A stretch of 64,000 nucleotides of DNA from Aerococcaceae bacterium DSM 111021 (GTDB lineage: Bacteria > Bacillota > Bacilli > Lactobacillales > Aerococcaceae), in contig JACCEK010000002.1 of the NCBI GenBank assembly GCA_020112395.1, forward strand, positions 558,001-622,000, read 5' to 3'. Under the pieces are notes generated by a model. That model had not been told where the DNA came from and did no database searches. It saw only the letters and a list, made by a program, of their open reading frames with translations. The translations under genes were made by a program, and so were the position numbers. Shown here one piece after another: positions 37,448 to 45,717 of this stretch (the first letter of the stretch is position 1; every line of letters begins with the position of its first letter).

Positions 37448-37476
37448 ATTATAATGGAAAATCAGAGCGCTTTCAA
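37448..37476 (-). promoter_or_regulatory. Promoter with overlapping cre box
   Basis: On the minus strand TTGAAA (37476-37471), a 17-base spacer and TATAAT (37453-37448) make a near-consensus promoter. TGAAAGCGCTCTGA (37475-37462) matches the ideal cre TGAAAGCGCTTTCA at 12 of 14 positions and covers the -35, a repressing position for CcpA. Confidence 0.8.
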
Positions 37477-37712
37477 CTAATAATTGAAAAAAAAAGCCCA
37501 TTTTCTTTAGTTTTTAAGAATCACTGTTTCTTATAAGGAAACTTTTTTATATATTTAATCTAGTTTGTCCTTTTTTTCACAATTGTTTTCGGTTAAAATT
37601 AAGCCTTTTCAAAGACATGTGTGAATATATTATATTCCTAAATTAACTCTTTTCCGCCTAAGTCATCGGATGATTTATTTTTAGTTTTTTTTGTGTTTCT
37701 TTGATTTTTCTA

Positions 37713-37748
37713 ACAAAAAAACTGCAATTAATAGAATAATTGCAGTTT
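37713..37748 (-). terminator. Terminator after TIM-barrel gene B
   Basis: AAACTGCAATTA pairs perfectly with TAATTGCAGTTT and is followed by a T-run on the minus strand. Confidence 0.9.
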
Positions 37749-37768
37749 AAAGTACTATTTAATTCTGA

Positions 37769-38512
37769 TTATTTCTTTTTCAATTTCTCAATCTCACCTT
37801 TTACAGTCTCAAAAGGATTATCTCCACATGGATACTCGATTGCTCGTTTTACATCTTCTGAAAACACAGCTAGTAGGTCGAACATATTGATATCCCCTTC
37901 ATCAATCAAAGTCATCTCTTTAGTATCGGTTTTAATATTTTTCATATGGATGAACGTGACATCATCTTTTAATGCTTTCGCACTTTCTAATGGGGACTGG
38001 CCTGTTGCTAAGAAGTTTCCTGTATCAAAAGTCATTCCAGCATTAATACCTGCGTCTTTAAGTTTACCAAGAATCCCTTTTATCTTCTCTGGTGTTGAGT
38101 AGTCTTCTTGATCGTTCTCTAATGTAAGGTGTAGGATACCGTATTCTGTCATTAGAGATTTAAGTATTTCAATATCCACATCATTTAAATCTTCATCATA
38201 ACCGGCAACGATTTTGAATTGTTTAGCACCTAGTGTGCTATATTCTTCAAAGTACTGACGCAAAGTTTCTTTGCTCATTAACACGCCTGGGAATAAAACA
38301 TCAGGTACAGCAAAGAATAAAGTCATATCCAATTCTTCAGCTTTTTCTTTTAATTCAGTTAATTCTTCTGTATCACGTAAATACTCGCGACGAATCTCAA
38401 CTGTTTGAATACCTAAATTTTTTATTTTTTCTAACCATTCAATCTGGAATTGTCCTTGTTTCATGAGCTCTTCGAATACATAAGTATTCATAATTAAATT
38501 TTTATCTTCCAT
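37769..38512 (-). CDS. Sugar phosphate isomerase/epimerase family TIM barrel (B)
   Basis: A 247-residue xylose-isomerase-like TIM barrel, somewhat shorter than family member A. Candidate metal ligands are in LHLTLENDQED, GMTFDTGNFLATG and FIHMKNIKTDT. It is transcribed on its own from the far side of the locus, with a cre-like box over its promoter region, and faces the dehydrogenase operon in the same direction. It is likely to act in the same pathway. Confidence 0.82.
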   Translation of the reverse strand: MEDKNLIMNTYVFEELMKQGQFQIEWLEKIKNLGIQTVEIRREYLRDTEELTELKEKAEELDMTLFFAVPDVLFPGVLMSKETLRQYFEEYSTLGAKQFKIVAGYDEDLNDVDIEILKSLMTEYGILHLTLENDQEDYSTPEKIKGILGKLKDAGINAGMTFDTGNFLATGQSPLESAKALKDDVTFIHMKNIKTDTKEMTLIDEGDINMFDLLAVFSEDVKRAIEYPCGDNPFETVKGEIEKLKKK

Positions 38513-38606
38513 ATGATGTATCTCTCCTTCATTGAGTCAAATATTAATTGATGACAAGCAAGTGCCACGATTTGTAGAAATCTTGAAACTATTATAGCAT
38601 TAATAA

Positions 38607-38620
38607 TGAATTCGCGAACA
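38607..38620 (-). promoter_or_regulatory. cre-like box upstream of TIM-barrel gene B
   Basis: TGTTCGCGAATTCA on the minus strand differs from the cre consensus at two positions. A TATAAT -10 lies at 38596-38591, so the box would overlap the weak -35. Confidence 0.4.
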
Positions 38621-38631
38621 TTTTAGCTCTC

Positions 38632-38685
38632 TTTACATAATTAATATATATAATTTACATAATCTTTACAATTATAAAGTATAAT
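38632..38685 (+). promoter_or_regulatory. Pho-type promoter: three phased TTTACA boxes and a -10
   Basis: TTTACA occurs at 38632, 38654 and 38665, i.e. spacings of 22 and 11 bases, all on one helix face. TATAAT is at 38680-38685 with no normal -35. Direct TTaACA-like repeats every 11 bases in place of the -35 are the PhoP/PnpR-binding pattern of Firmicutes, so phosphate starvation should activate the phn operon. Confidence 0.65.
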
Positions 38686-38720
38686 GAATCTAGATTAATA
38701 GAATGGGAGAGATTCATACA

Positions 38721-39641
38721 ATGTTTAAGAAAATCAAAACACTTTTATTAAGTAGTTTAGTATTAGGGGGCTTAGTGGGTGCTGTTCAACCTAATCAAGC
38801 TGTTGTTGCTCAAGAAGAAGAGGCTCTAGAAGTTCAATTCGTTCCGACAAATAACGATGGCTCAATGGAAGCTCGTGCACAACCTCTTGCTGATTTATTA
38901 TCAGAGCAATTAGGTCGTGAAGTAAATGTTACTTTAGCAACTGACTATACTACGATTGTACAAGCGATGGCATCGGGGCAAGTAGACTTAGGCATTATGC
39001 CACCTGCTGCTTATGTTCAAGCACGTAGCCTAGGTTCAGCTGAAGCAATATTAACATCTGTATTAGGGGCCTTCGATAATGAAACAGGTTTACCAGTTGA
39101 AGGTGAGACGTCAGGTTCATTCCAAGGTGAGATTCTAGTTCGTGCTGATAGCGATATGGAAGAATTAACTGACTTAGTTGGTAAAAACATCGCAACATTA
39201 AGCCCTAACTCAGCATCCGGCTATATCTATCCAGTAGCAGAAATGATTGAAGCTGGTATTGATGTAACAAGTGACGTGACACTAACAACAGTTAATGACA
39301 TCCCAAGTGAAATTACAGCTGTATTAAATGGCCAACAAGATGCCGCATTCGTATTCGAAGGTGCGCGTGTTGTATTCGGTGGTGCTTTCCCAGATAACGA
39401 CTTAATGGAAGAATTAAAAGTTCTTTACTTAACTGACGGTGAGATTCCTAACGATGCAATCGCTGTTCAACCCGATATGGATGAAGAACTACGCGAAGCA
39501 ATCAAAGAAGCTTTCTTAACAATGGCAGATTCAGAAGAAGGTCTTGAAATTATGTCACTATGGGGCCACCAAGGCTATACTGAAGTGGATGAGTCAGTCT
39601 ATGATCAAATCGCAGAATACACTGAAATTGCTGCTCAATAA
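38721..39641 (+). CDS. phnD: Phosphonate/phosphite-type ABC transporter substrate-binding protein
   Basis: A 306-residue PhnD-family binding protein. The signal peptide (KKIKTLLLSSLVLGGLVGA) ends near VVAQE. The fold blocks VQFVPTNNDGSMEARAQPLADL (family start), VDLGIMPPAAYVQA and NSASGYIYPVAEM follow. Unlike most Gram-positive binding proteins it has no lipobox cysteine, so it may be anchored by an uncleaved signal or released. I start it at the ATG giving MFKKIK, 8 bases after GGGAGAG. It begins an operon with a Pho-type promoter. Confidence 0.9.
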   Translation: MFKKIKTLLLSSLVLGGLVGAVQPNQAVVAQEEEALEVQFVPTNNDGSMEARAQPLADLLSEQLGREVNVTLATDYTTIVQAMASGQVDLGIMPPAAYVQARSLGSAEAILTSVLGAFDNETGLPVEGETSGSFQGEILVRADSDMEELTDLVGKNIATLSPNSASGYIYPVAEMIEAGIDVTSDVTLTTVNDIPSEITAVLNGQQDAAFVFEGARVVFGGAFPDNDLMEELKVLYLTDGEIPNDAIAVQPDMDEELREAIKEAFLTMADSEEGLEIMSLWGHQGYTEVDESVYDQIAEYTEIAAQ

Positions 39642-39666
39642 TTTTTCTAAACCTTACATTTAAGAT

Positions 39667-39714
39667 AGCTACCTTTCACACGTTGCGTTATTGTTGAAAG
39701 GTAGCTGTTTTTAA
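39667..39714 (+). terminator. Hairpin/attenuator between phnD and phnC
   Basis: AGCTACCTTTCA pairs with TGAAAGGTAGCT and is followed by GTTTTTAATTTTT. A partial terminator here would make the binding protein more abundant than the transporter. Confidence 0.8.
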
Positions 39715-39738
39715 TTTTTATAATAACGGAGGTATTCG

Positions 39739-40569
39739 ATGATAGAATTTAAAAATGTGTCAAAAGTATTCGACAATGGTGTTGTTGGATTAAACACTAT
39801 TAATCTAACAATTGATAGTGGAGAATTTGTTTGTATTATTGGTTTAAGTGGCGCAGGGAAAAGCACTTTACTGCGGAGTTTAAATCGGTTAAACAACATT
39901 ACTCAAGGTGATATCTCTATTAATGGAGAATCCATCACACAAGCCAATGCAAAAGATTTACGTAAGATGCGCAGGAATATCGGTATGATTTTCCAACAAT
40001 TTAACTTAGTACGTAAAAATACCGTTCAAAAGAATGTTATTTCAGGTAGATTGGGCTACTACAATAACTGGCAAACTCTACTTGGTCTCTTCTCTAAAGA
40101 AGATTATGATCGAACTGAGAAAGCTTTAGAAAAAGTCGGGTTAGCTGATAAACTAAAAGTTCGTAGCGATTCCTTAAGTGGAGGGCAACAACAACGTGTA
40201 TCCATCGCTAGAACAATTGTCCAAGAAGCTGAACTAATTCTAGCAGATGAACCTGTATCTGCCTTAGATCCTGTTACGTCTGAAACAGTCATGAATGACT
40301 TCAAGCGCTTAAACGAAGAATCAAATCGCACAATCATTATTAATATCCACTCAGTGCCCTTAGCTCGTAAATATGCTTCACGTATTATTGGGATGCGAGA
40401 CGGCGAGATTGTCTTTGATGGACCCGCTTCAGAAGCTACCGATGCTAAACTTAGTGAAATCTATGGTAAAGCTATCTTTGAAACTGAAAAAGAAGCTCGT
40501 CAAGAAGCAATAGAGGCACGTATTGAAAGCGACGTTCAACAAGAAATTCAAGAAGAAACAAACATATAG
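39739..40569 (+). CDS. phnC: Phosphonate/phosphite-type ABC transporter ATPase
   Basis: A 276-residue ATPase. Walker A is GLSGAGKSTLLRSL (about residues 36-49), the Q loop IFQQFNLV, the signature LSGGQQQRVSIAR, Walker B LILADEPVSALDP, and the switch histidine is in IINIHSVPLA. The PhnC family resemblance is strong (NGESITQANAKDLRKMRRNIGMIF-like segment). An acidic, Glu/Gln-rich C-terminal tail of about 25 residues is an extension. GGAGG precedes the ATG. Confidence 0.95.
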   Translation: MIEFKNVSKVFDNGVVGLNTINLTIDSGEFVCIIGLSGAGKSTLLRSLNRLNNITQGDISINGESITQANAKDLRKMRRNIGMIFQQFNLVRKNTVQKNVISGRLGYYNNWQTLLGLFSKEDYDRTEKALEKVGLADKLKVRSDSLSGGQQQRVSIARTIVQEAELILADEPVSALDPVTSETVMNDFKRLNEESNRTIIINIHSVPLARKYASRIIGMRDGEIVFDGPASEATDAKLSEIYGKAIFETEKEARQEAIEARIESDVQQEIQEETNI

Positions 40570-40583
40570 AATGGAGGTCGAAC

Positions 40584-41363
40584 ATGAAATTAAAACAAAC
40601 CATTCATGATAATTTGTTCAAACACATGGGCTTAACATTCTTGATTATTATTCTCTTTTTAGGTGCTGGAACAGTCATTGATGCTGATTGGACTGAAGTG
40701 ATGGAGAATCACCGACAAGCAACGATTTTTCTTCAGGGGTTCTTACAACCTGAGTGGAGTTACATTAATCAGTTGGTTGAACCGATGATTGAGACTATAT
40801 TAATGTCAGTTTCAGGGACATTCTTAGGCGTTGTCTTTGCGATTCCTGCAGCCTTTTTAGGCACTTATATTGTCACACGAAACTATATTATTACTTATAT
40901 CTTCCGTTCATTCTTTAGTCTCATCCGAACGGTACCCAACTTACTTTTAGCCGCTTTATTTGTTGCGATTATTGGTATAGGTGAATTAACTGGGGTCTTA
41001 ACGATTGCGGTGTTTACATTTGGGATGGTGTCCCAATTGATTTTTGCAAATATTGAAACCATTGATGATGGACCGATTGAAGCAGATGAATCTATTGGTG
41101 CAACGCGTTTCCAAATCGCCGTGAACTCTATTTGGCCCCAAGTATCACAAAGTGTCTATGCATACGCCTTGTATGCCTTTGAAGTGAATATACGCGCTTC
41201 TGTTGTCTTGGGTTACGTTGGTGCTGGAGGTATTGGTGTGATGTTAAATACTGCTTTAAGCTTTATGCAGTTTGGTCGAGTGAGTTTAATCATCATTATT
41301 ATTCTAGTTTTAGTGTCAGCAACAAATTGGATTAGTGAATATATTCGACGGGAGGTTATCTAA
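40584..41363 (+). CDS. phnE: Phosphonate/phosphite-type ABC transporter permease 1
   Basis: A 259-residue PhnE-type permease with about six membrane helices and the EAA-loop-like segment GPIEADESIGATRFQIAV (coupling helix to PhnC). The typical end YVGAGGIGVMLNTAL is present. It overlaps the next permease gene by one base (TAATG), so the two are coupled. Confidence 0.92.
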   Translation: MKLKQTIHDNLFKHMGLTFLIIILFLGAGTVIDADWTEVMENHRQATIFLQGFLQPEWSYINQLVEPMIETILMSVSGTFLGVVFAIPAAFLGTYIVTRNYIITYIFRSFFSLIRTVPNLLLAALFVAIIGIGELTGVLTIAVFTFGMVSQLIFANIETIDDGPIEADESIGATRFQIAVNSIWPQVSQSVYAYALYAFEVNIRASVVLGYVGAGGIGVMLNTALSFMQFGRVSLIIIIILVLVSATNWISEYIRREVI

Positions 41364-42139
41364 TGACTAAAAAGAAACTGATTAATTATAGTCTACTGAT
41401 TATCCTTGTTCTCCTGGTCGTTTACTCATTCATACGTTTAGACTACTCAAATATTGTTAACTTACAGTTTAATCATGTTTGGAATATCTTTATTAGTTTA
41501 CTGCAACCAGATATAAGCTATGTATATGATGGCTCAAGCGAAGATTTAATCCATCTAATGTTTGAAACCGTTGTGATTGCTTTTTATGGAACCATTTTAG
41601 GATCGGTTCTATCTCTACCATTTATCTTACTGAGTGCCAAGTCTATTTGGGGGCGATTCCAAATAATTCCAACGTTGAGTCGAGGATTATTGAATTTACT
41701 CCGCTCAATTCCAGCTTTAATCTATGCTATCCTATTCGTAAGAGTAGTTGGACCAGGTCCATTTGCTGGAGCGTTGGCTTTAGGTGTTCAATTAATTGGT
41801 ATGCTTGGTAAATTAGTGAGTGAAGAATTAGACCGAGTAGACGAAACTCCTGTTGAAGCGGTTGTAGCTGCTGGTTCGACGAATATGCAGTCCTTTCAAT
41901 ATGCAAGACTGCCACAAGTCGTACCAATCGCAGCTTCTCATATTCTCAACCACTTTGAAATCAATGTTCGAAGCGCTACGACACTTGGATTAGTTGGTGC
42001 CGGAGGTATCGGAGCCCCAATTATATTCGCCCTACAACAACGTAATTGGGCACGTGTTAGTATTATATTAATTGGAATTATAATGGTTGTCGTATTGATT
42101 GATTTATTCAGTACAGCTATTCGAAAGAAATTACGTTAG
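41363..42139 (+). CDS. phnE: Phosphonate/phosphite-type ABC transporter permease 2
   Basis: A 258-residue second PhnE permease, expected to form a heterodimer with permease 1. It has the coupling-loop segment TPVEAVVAAGSTNMQSFQYA and the family end LVGAGGIGAPIIFAL. Two PhnE genes in tandem are common in Firmicutes phnDCEE operons. The ligand (phosphonate, phosphite, or a phosphate ester) cannot be decided from sequence. Confidence 0.92.
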   Translation: MTKKKLINYSLLIILVLLVVYSFIRLDYSNIVNLQFNHVWNIFISLLQPDISYVYDGSSEDLIHLMFETVVIAFYGTILGSVLSLPFILLSAKSIWGRFQIIPTLSRGLLNLLRSIPALIYAILFVRVVGPGPFAGALALGVQLIGMLGKLVSEELDRVDETPVEAVVAAGSTNMQSFQYARLPQVVPIAASHILNHFEINVRSATTLGLVGAGGIGAPIIFALQQRNWARVSIILIGIIMVVVLIDLFSTAIRKKLR

Positions 42140-42153
42140 AAAGTGGTGGAGTA

Positions 42154-43296
42154 ATGAAGAATGTATCAATACTCGCAACAACGGATGTACATGGATATGT
42201 TGATGAAGGCTTAGCGAATCTTAAACAAGTTAGGGAAGATTTGAAAGCAAGCTTACTCATCGATAATGGAGACTTTCTTATTGGTAGTTCTTTAGCTACT
42301 TATGGCTACAGGCAAAGTGAATATACTCCTTTAGTAGAACTAGCTAATGAGATAGGTTATGACATTATGATTCCAGGTAATCATGATTTAGATTTTGGTT
42401 TAGAATGGCTGCTTAAACAAGTGAGTAAACTTGATGCTGAATATGTATGTGCTAATTTATATGATAATCAAGGTCAGTTAATATTTAAACCCTATACAAC
42501 CAAGACGATTAACGGTGTAAAGATTGCTGTCATAGGACTTCTTACTGGTGCATGCAGTCAATTAGCTACACATTCGTCAGTATTAGATGTGGTGGTTAAA
42601 CCACCGATCAATGAATTGAATAGTTTAATCACCCAAGTTAAACAAGAGTCTGATCTTATTATTGTTGCTTATCATGGCGGATTAACGAATCATCCGTCGA
42701 CCGGAGACCTTTGGACTTATCCTTCTCGAGAAGATGAAGCGTATCAGCTTATGGAACAATTTCCAGATATCAATAGTTTAATTTGTGGCCATCAACATTT
42801 TGTAAATGTTGGTATCCACCCAAGTAATATTGCATTGATTCAACCTGGTACACAAGGTAAAGTGGCTGGTTATCAAGAATTTAGCTTTGCTGACGAAAAA
42901 TCAGTGACAATTGTAGATAATAAAATCATTCAACTGAATGCTCAGAAGATGTCTTTTGATACCCGCTCTGATTATGAAGATTGGATAGAGACACCAGTGG
43001 ATTTAGCAAAAGTGGCTGAATATATTACGGAAAATTTTCCAGCTGACTTTCATATTTTAAATTATACAGCTCAAACTTTAGATGATTTAATCGCTGATAC
43101 TCAAGGTCCTTTCCCATTAAGTCGTTATTATTTATCAGGAGAAGAATTAGCTGATCACTTGGATTTAGAAGGTATCATTGATACTTCTAAAAATTATAAC
43201 GTCATAGCCTCTCCAGGAATATTACCTGATTATCGTATTCGAGAGCAGTATTTAATTCCATTGTTTGATGAAATTGTTAAATATCAAGCGTATTAA
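42154..43296 (+). CDS. Cytoplasmic metallophosphatase of the 5'-nucleotidase/CpdB family
   Basis: A 380-residue calcineurin-like phosphatase with the ligand blocks ATTDVHGYVDE, LLIDNGDFLIGSS, MIPGNHDLDFG, VAYHGGLTN and LICGHQHFV. It has no signal peptide and only a short C-terminal domain, against about 550 residues for secreted UshA/CpdB enzymes, so it works in the cytoplasm. Starting 14 bases after permease 2, it probably releases phosphate from the imported compound. Confidence 0.88.
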   Translation: MKNVSILATTDVHGYVDEGLANLKQVREDLKASLLIDNGDFLIGSSLATYGYRQSEYTPLVELANEIGYDIMIPGNHDLDFGLEWLLKQVSKLDAEYVCANLYDNQGQLIFKPYTTKTINGVKIAVIGLLTGACSQLATHSSVLDVVVKPPINELNSLITQVKQESDLIIVAYHGGLTNHPSTGDLWTYPSREDEAYQLMEQFPDINSLICGHQHFVNVGIHPSNIALIQPGTQGKVAGYQEFSFADEKSVTIVDNKIIQLNAQKMSFDTRSDYEDWIETPVDLAKVAEYITENFPADFHILNYTAQTLDDLIADTQGPFPLSRYYLSGEELADHLDLEGIIDTSKNYNVIASPGILPDYRIREQYLIPLFDEIVKYQAY

Positions 43297-43297
43297 T

Positions 43298-43345
43298 AAG
43301 AAGCCAGTACTGATATGCTCACATCAGTACTGGCTTCTTTTATTA
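43298..43345 (+). terminator. Terminator closing the phn operon
   Basis: AAGAAGCCAGTACTGAT pairs perfectly with ATCAGTACTGGCTTCTT and is followed by TTTATT. Confidence 0.92.
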
Positions 43346-43409
43346 TCTTTATTAAATGATTATATACAATACAAAATGGAATCCTTTATCCTCGTAATAT
43401 AATTGTAGA

Positions 43410-44048
43410 TTAAAATGATTGTTGAATACTTCCCTCTTTTATTTCAAAGACATAATCACATAAGTAATCAATATCTTCTGAATTATGTGATGTTATTAAA
43501 ATTATTCTACCTTCTTGCTTTAAACTCATAATAAGTTCCCTAATTAAAATAACACCGCTTTTATCAAGGCTATTCATGGGCTCATCTAAAATCAGTAATT
43601 CTGGATTTTCCATAATTGCTTGTGCCACACCTAGCCTCTGCTTCATTCCTAAAGAAAAGTTTCTAACTTTCTCTTTATTATTTGGATCTAAGCCAACAGA
43701 TTCTATCGCATTAAGAATACCTTGTTTTTCAATCTTCCCATTTATATCTGAGAGTAATTTTAAGTTCTGATATTGATTATAATCTAGAATAAAAGAAGGT
43801 ATCTCGATTAAAAAACCAGTGTTTAAAGAGAATTCAATGTCTTTTCCAATTCTATCGGAATCCATCCATATTTCACCGGTATTTAATGGTATAAGACCTA
43901 GAATCGATTTCATTAAAATTGTTTTTCCGCTACCATTATCCCCAACTAACCCATATATATGTCCGGAGGAAAGTTCTAAATTAACATCTGAAAATAACTC
44001 TTTATCTTTAAATTTCTGACTCACATTCTTAACTATTAGTTGTTCCAT
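43410..44048 (-). CDS. ABC transporter ATPase (peptide export/self-immunity type)
   Basis: A 212-residue ATPase with Walker A GDNGSGKTILMKS, signature FSLGMKQRLGVAQA, Walker B LLILDEPMNSLD and the switch histidine in LITSHNSED. The small size and the separate permeases match the LanF/BcrA group that protects producers of antimicrobial peptides or moves peptides out of the membrane. Its start overlaps the permease gene by 13 bases. Last gene of the agr-linked locus. Confidence 0.88.
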   Translation of the reverse strand: MEQLIVKNVSQKFKDKELFSDVNLELSSGHIYGLVGDNGSGKTILMKSILGLIPLNTGEIWMDSDRIGKDIEFSLNTGFLIEIPSFILDYNQYQNLKLLSDINGKIEKQGILNAIESVGLDPNNKEKVRNFSLGMKQRLGVAQAIMENPELLILDEPMNSLDKSGVILIRELIMSLKQEGRIILITSHNSEDIDYLCDYVFEIKEGSIQQSF

Positions 44049-44893
44049 AAAATTAGTTTTCTCCTTAATTTGTCGTTATAAGCAATATAATAAATTGCAG
44101 TAATCATTATTATTATTCCTACAACTAAAATTGTTATGGCAAAGCTCAGTGTAGGGTATCCGTCAAGTTGAGATGTCGAAATATTTGACAAAGAAATCCA
44201 AGAAAAGACAGAAATATAAAAGCCATAAAATTTATTAAAGTGTCTGATTGCCAGATATAAGAATATGAATACAGAGTATAATACCAGTCCAAGTCCTGGT
44301 CTAATTATATTGAATAGCATCAACATTAATCCTGAAAAGAAGAATATTAAAATCATCATTATTACAGTCATTATAAAAAGTTGCAGGGGTGTGTAATTAA
44401 CCATTAATGTCGAAGGAATATTTATAGCAATTTCGTATTGATTAATAATATCTGGATAATAATTAAGTGATCCTATCAACTTTCCCCAGTCATTAGAATG
44501 AAAAGTAATATATGAAAGCGAAATAATAATATAACTAAGCATAATATTTATTATATATATAAAAATACTAAAGATTATATACAATATTTGTGATGTAATC
44601 CATTTACTCGTAGAAGTTCTGTGAATCAGATAGGACTGCATCTCATTATTCATAGGAATATTCGATAGTATAAGCAAAAAAGATAGTGTTATGACAATTA
44701 TAAAAATTGGATCTGTGTGTAAAAAAGGATAAAGAGATATGTGTAAATCTAAATTAAATTCATCAGCAAAAGCAAGAATTGGATTTAAAATTGAATACAT
44801 ATATAACCATTGCAGTATTAAAGCAAATAGAACTCTTTTTTGAGTATAATTTGTAACGAGATGAATCCAGATCATTTGAAAGATTTGCCTCAT
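44036..44893 (-). CDS. ABC transporter permease, agr-linked (2)
   Basis: A 285-residue protein with six predicted membrane helices, for example LILQWLYMYSILNPILAF, FIIVITLSFLLILSNIPM and the closing SFAITILVVGIIIMITAIYY. No catalytic motif is present, as expected for an ABC-2-type membrane subunit. It lies between the ATPase (overlap 13 bases) and the sister permease (overlap 4 bases), so all are made together. Confidence 0.75.
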   Translation of the reverse strand: MRQIFQMIWIHLVTNYTQKRVLFALILQWLYMYSILNPILAFADEFNLDLHISLYPFLHTDPIFIIVITLSFLLILSNIPMNNEMQSYLIHRTSTSKWITSQILYIIFSIFIYIINIMLSYIIISLSYITFHSNDWGKLIGSLNYYPDIINQYEIAINIPSTLMVNYTPLQLFIMTVIMMILIFFFSGLMLMLFNIIRPGLGLVLYSVFIFLYLAIRHFNKFYGFYISVFSWISLSNISTSQLDGYPTLSFAITILVVGIIIMITAIYYIAYNDKLRRKLILWNN

Positions 44894-45717
44894 CGATATC
44901 CTCCTTCAAACTTCTTTTTATATAAAAATATAATGAGTAGAAAAATAATAACTACTACTGTTATTAGATATAAAATAGGATAGATTGTTGATATCCCAAT
45001 ATTATTTTCAATATCCCCTTCTCCAAAGTACAAACCTAGAGAATTATACATTGAAAAAACTTTGCGAGGATCTAATAGAAATGGCAATATTTTTACTTTA
45101 TCTAAAAAGATAATCACAACATTTGATGTTAAGGGGACAGTAAATAGAACAAGTTTGTTCTGGCTAAAAAAACTAACAACTAAACTGATTAAAGACATGC
45201 AGGTCATCTCAGCTGATTGTTTAAATATTAACCATCCATAAAACCATATAGCCGAGTGTTCTCTTATTAAGAAACCATTGGATAGTCCATATAGAATGTT
45301 AGAATTACTTTCAATAGGATTTGTAATCAAAGGAAAGTTCAAAGATAAAAGATATATTACTATCGCATTGCTTAGTCCAACAATTAAGAATGAACAAGAA
45401 ATACATATAAATATTTTACTCAAAAAGTACTTACTTTTCCCCATCCTGGGTAAGGTATATTGTAAAACGCCTTGTCTTATGTCTCGTGCAATAAAGTCAG
45501 CGACAAATAGATTTACAATCGTCGATAATGCCAATGATATCGACGTATGATTAGTACTAACGGTCCATATATAGGCTATATTTACTTCATGTGTACGCTC
45601 AAAAAGTAACTCTTGATAGAACGGTATAATCAAAAATAAAATATAACCTAATATTATCAACAAAAAATATGAAGTTAGAATATTGTTCCTTAGTTCAGAA
45701 GTAATATACTTAATCAA
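44890..45717 (-). CDS. ABC transporter permease, agr-linked (1)
   Basis: A 275-residue ABC-2-type permease with about six membrane helices (SYFLLIILGYILFLIIPF near the start, IYPILYLITVVVIIFLLIIFL at the end) and the motif FIARDIRQGVLQYTLPRMGKS between helices 2 and 3, as in lantibiotic-immunity permeases. It overlaps the exported-protein gene upstream by 4 bases. Confidence 0.75.
   Translation of the reverse strand: MIKYITSELRNNILTSYFLLIILGYILFLIIPFYQELLFERTHEVNIAYIWTVSTNHTSISLALSTIVNLFVADFIARDIRQGVLQYTLPRMGKSKYFLSKIFICISCSFLIVGLSNAIVIYLLSLNFPLITNPIESNSNILYGLSNGFLIREHSAIWFYGWLIFKQSAEMTCMSLISLVVSFFSQNKLVLFTVPLTSNVVIIFLDKVKILPFLLDPRKVFSMYNSLGLYFGEGDIENNIGISTIYPILYLITVVVIIFLLIIFLYKKKFEGGYR

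Larger units (their letters stand above)
37339..37768. other. 430-base intergenic region
   Basis: It contains the promoter and cre box of the dehydrogenase operon (37448-37476) and the terminator of the downstream-facing TIM-barrel gene (37713-37748). Between them lies about 230 bases of very AT-rich sequence in which I see no gene. Confidence 0.8.

Noticed and set aside
38703-38720. ATG at 38703 as start of phnD
   Set aside because: It lies at the ribosome site itself (GGGAGAG). The ATG at 38721 has proper spacing and begins a normal signal peptide.
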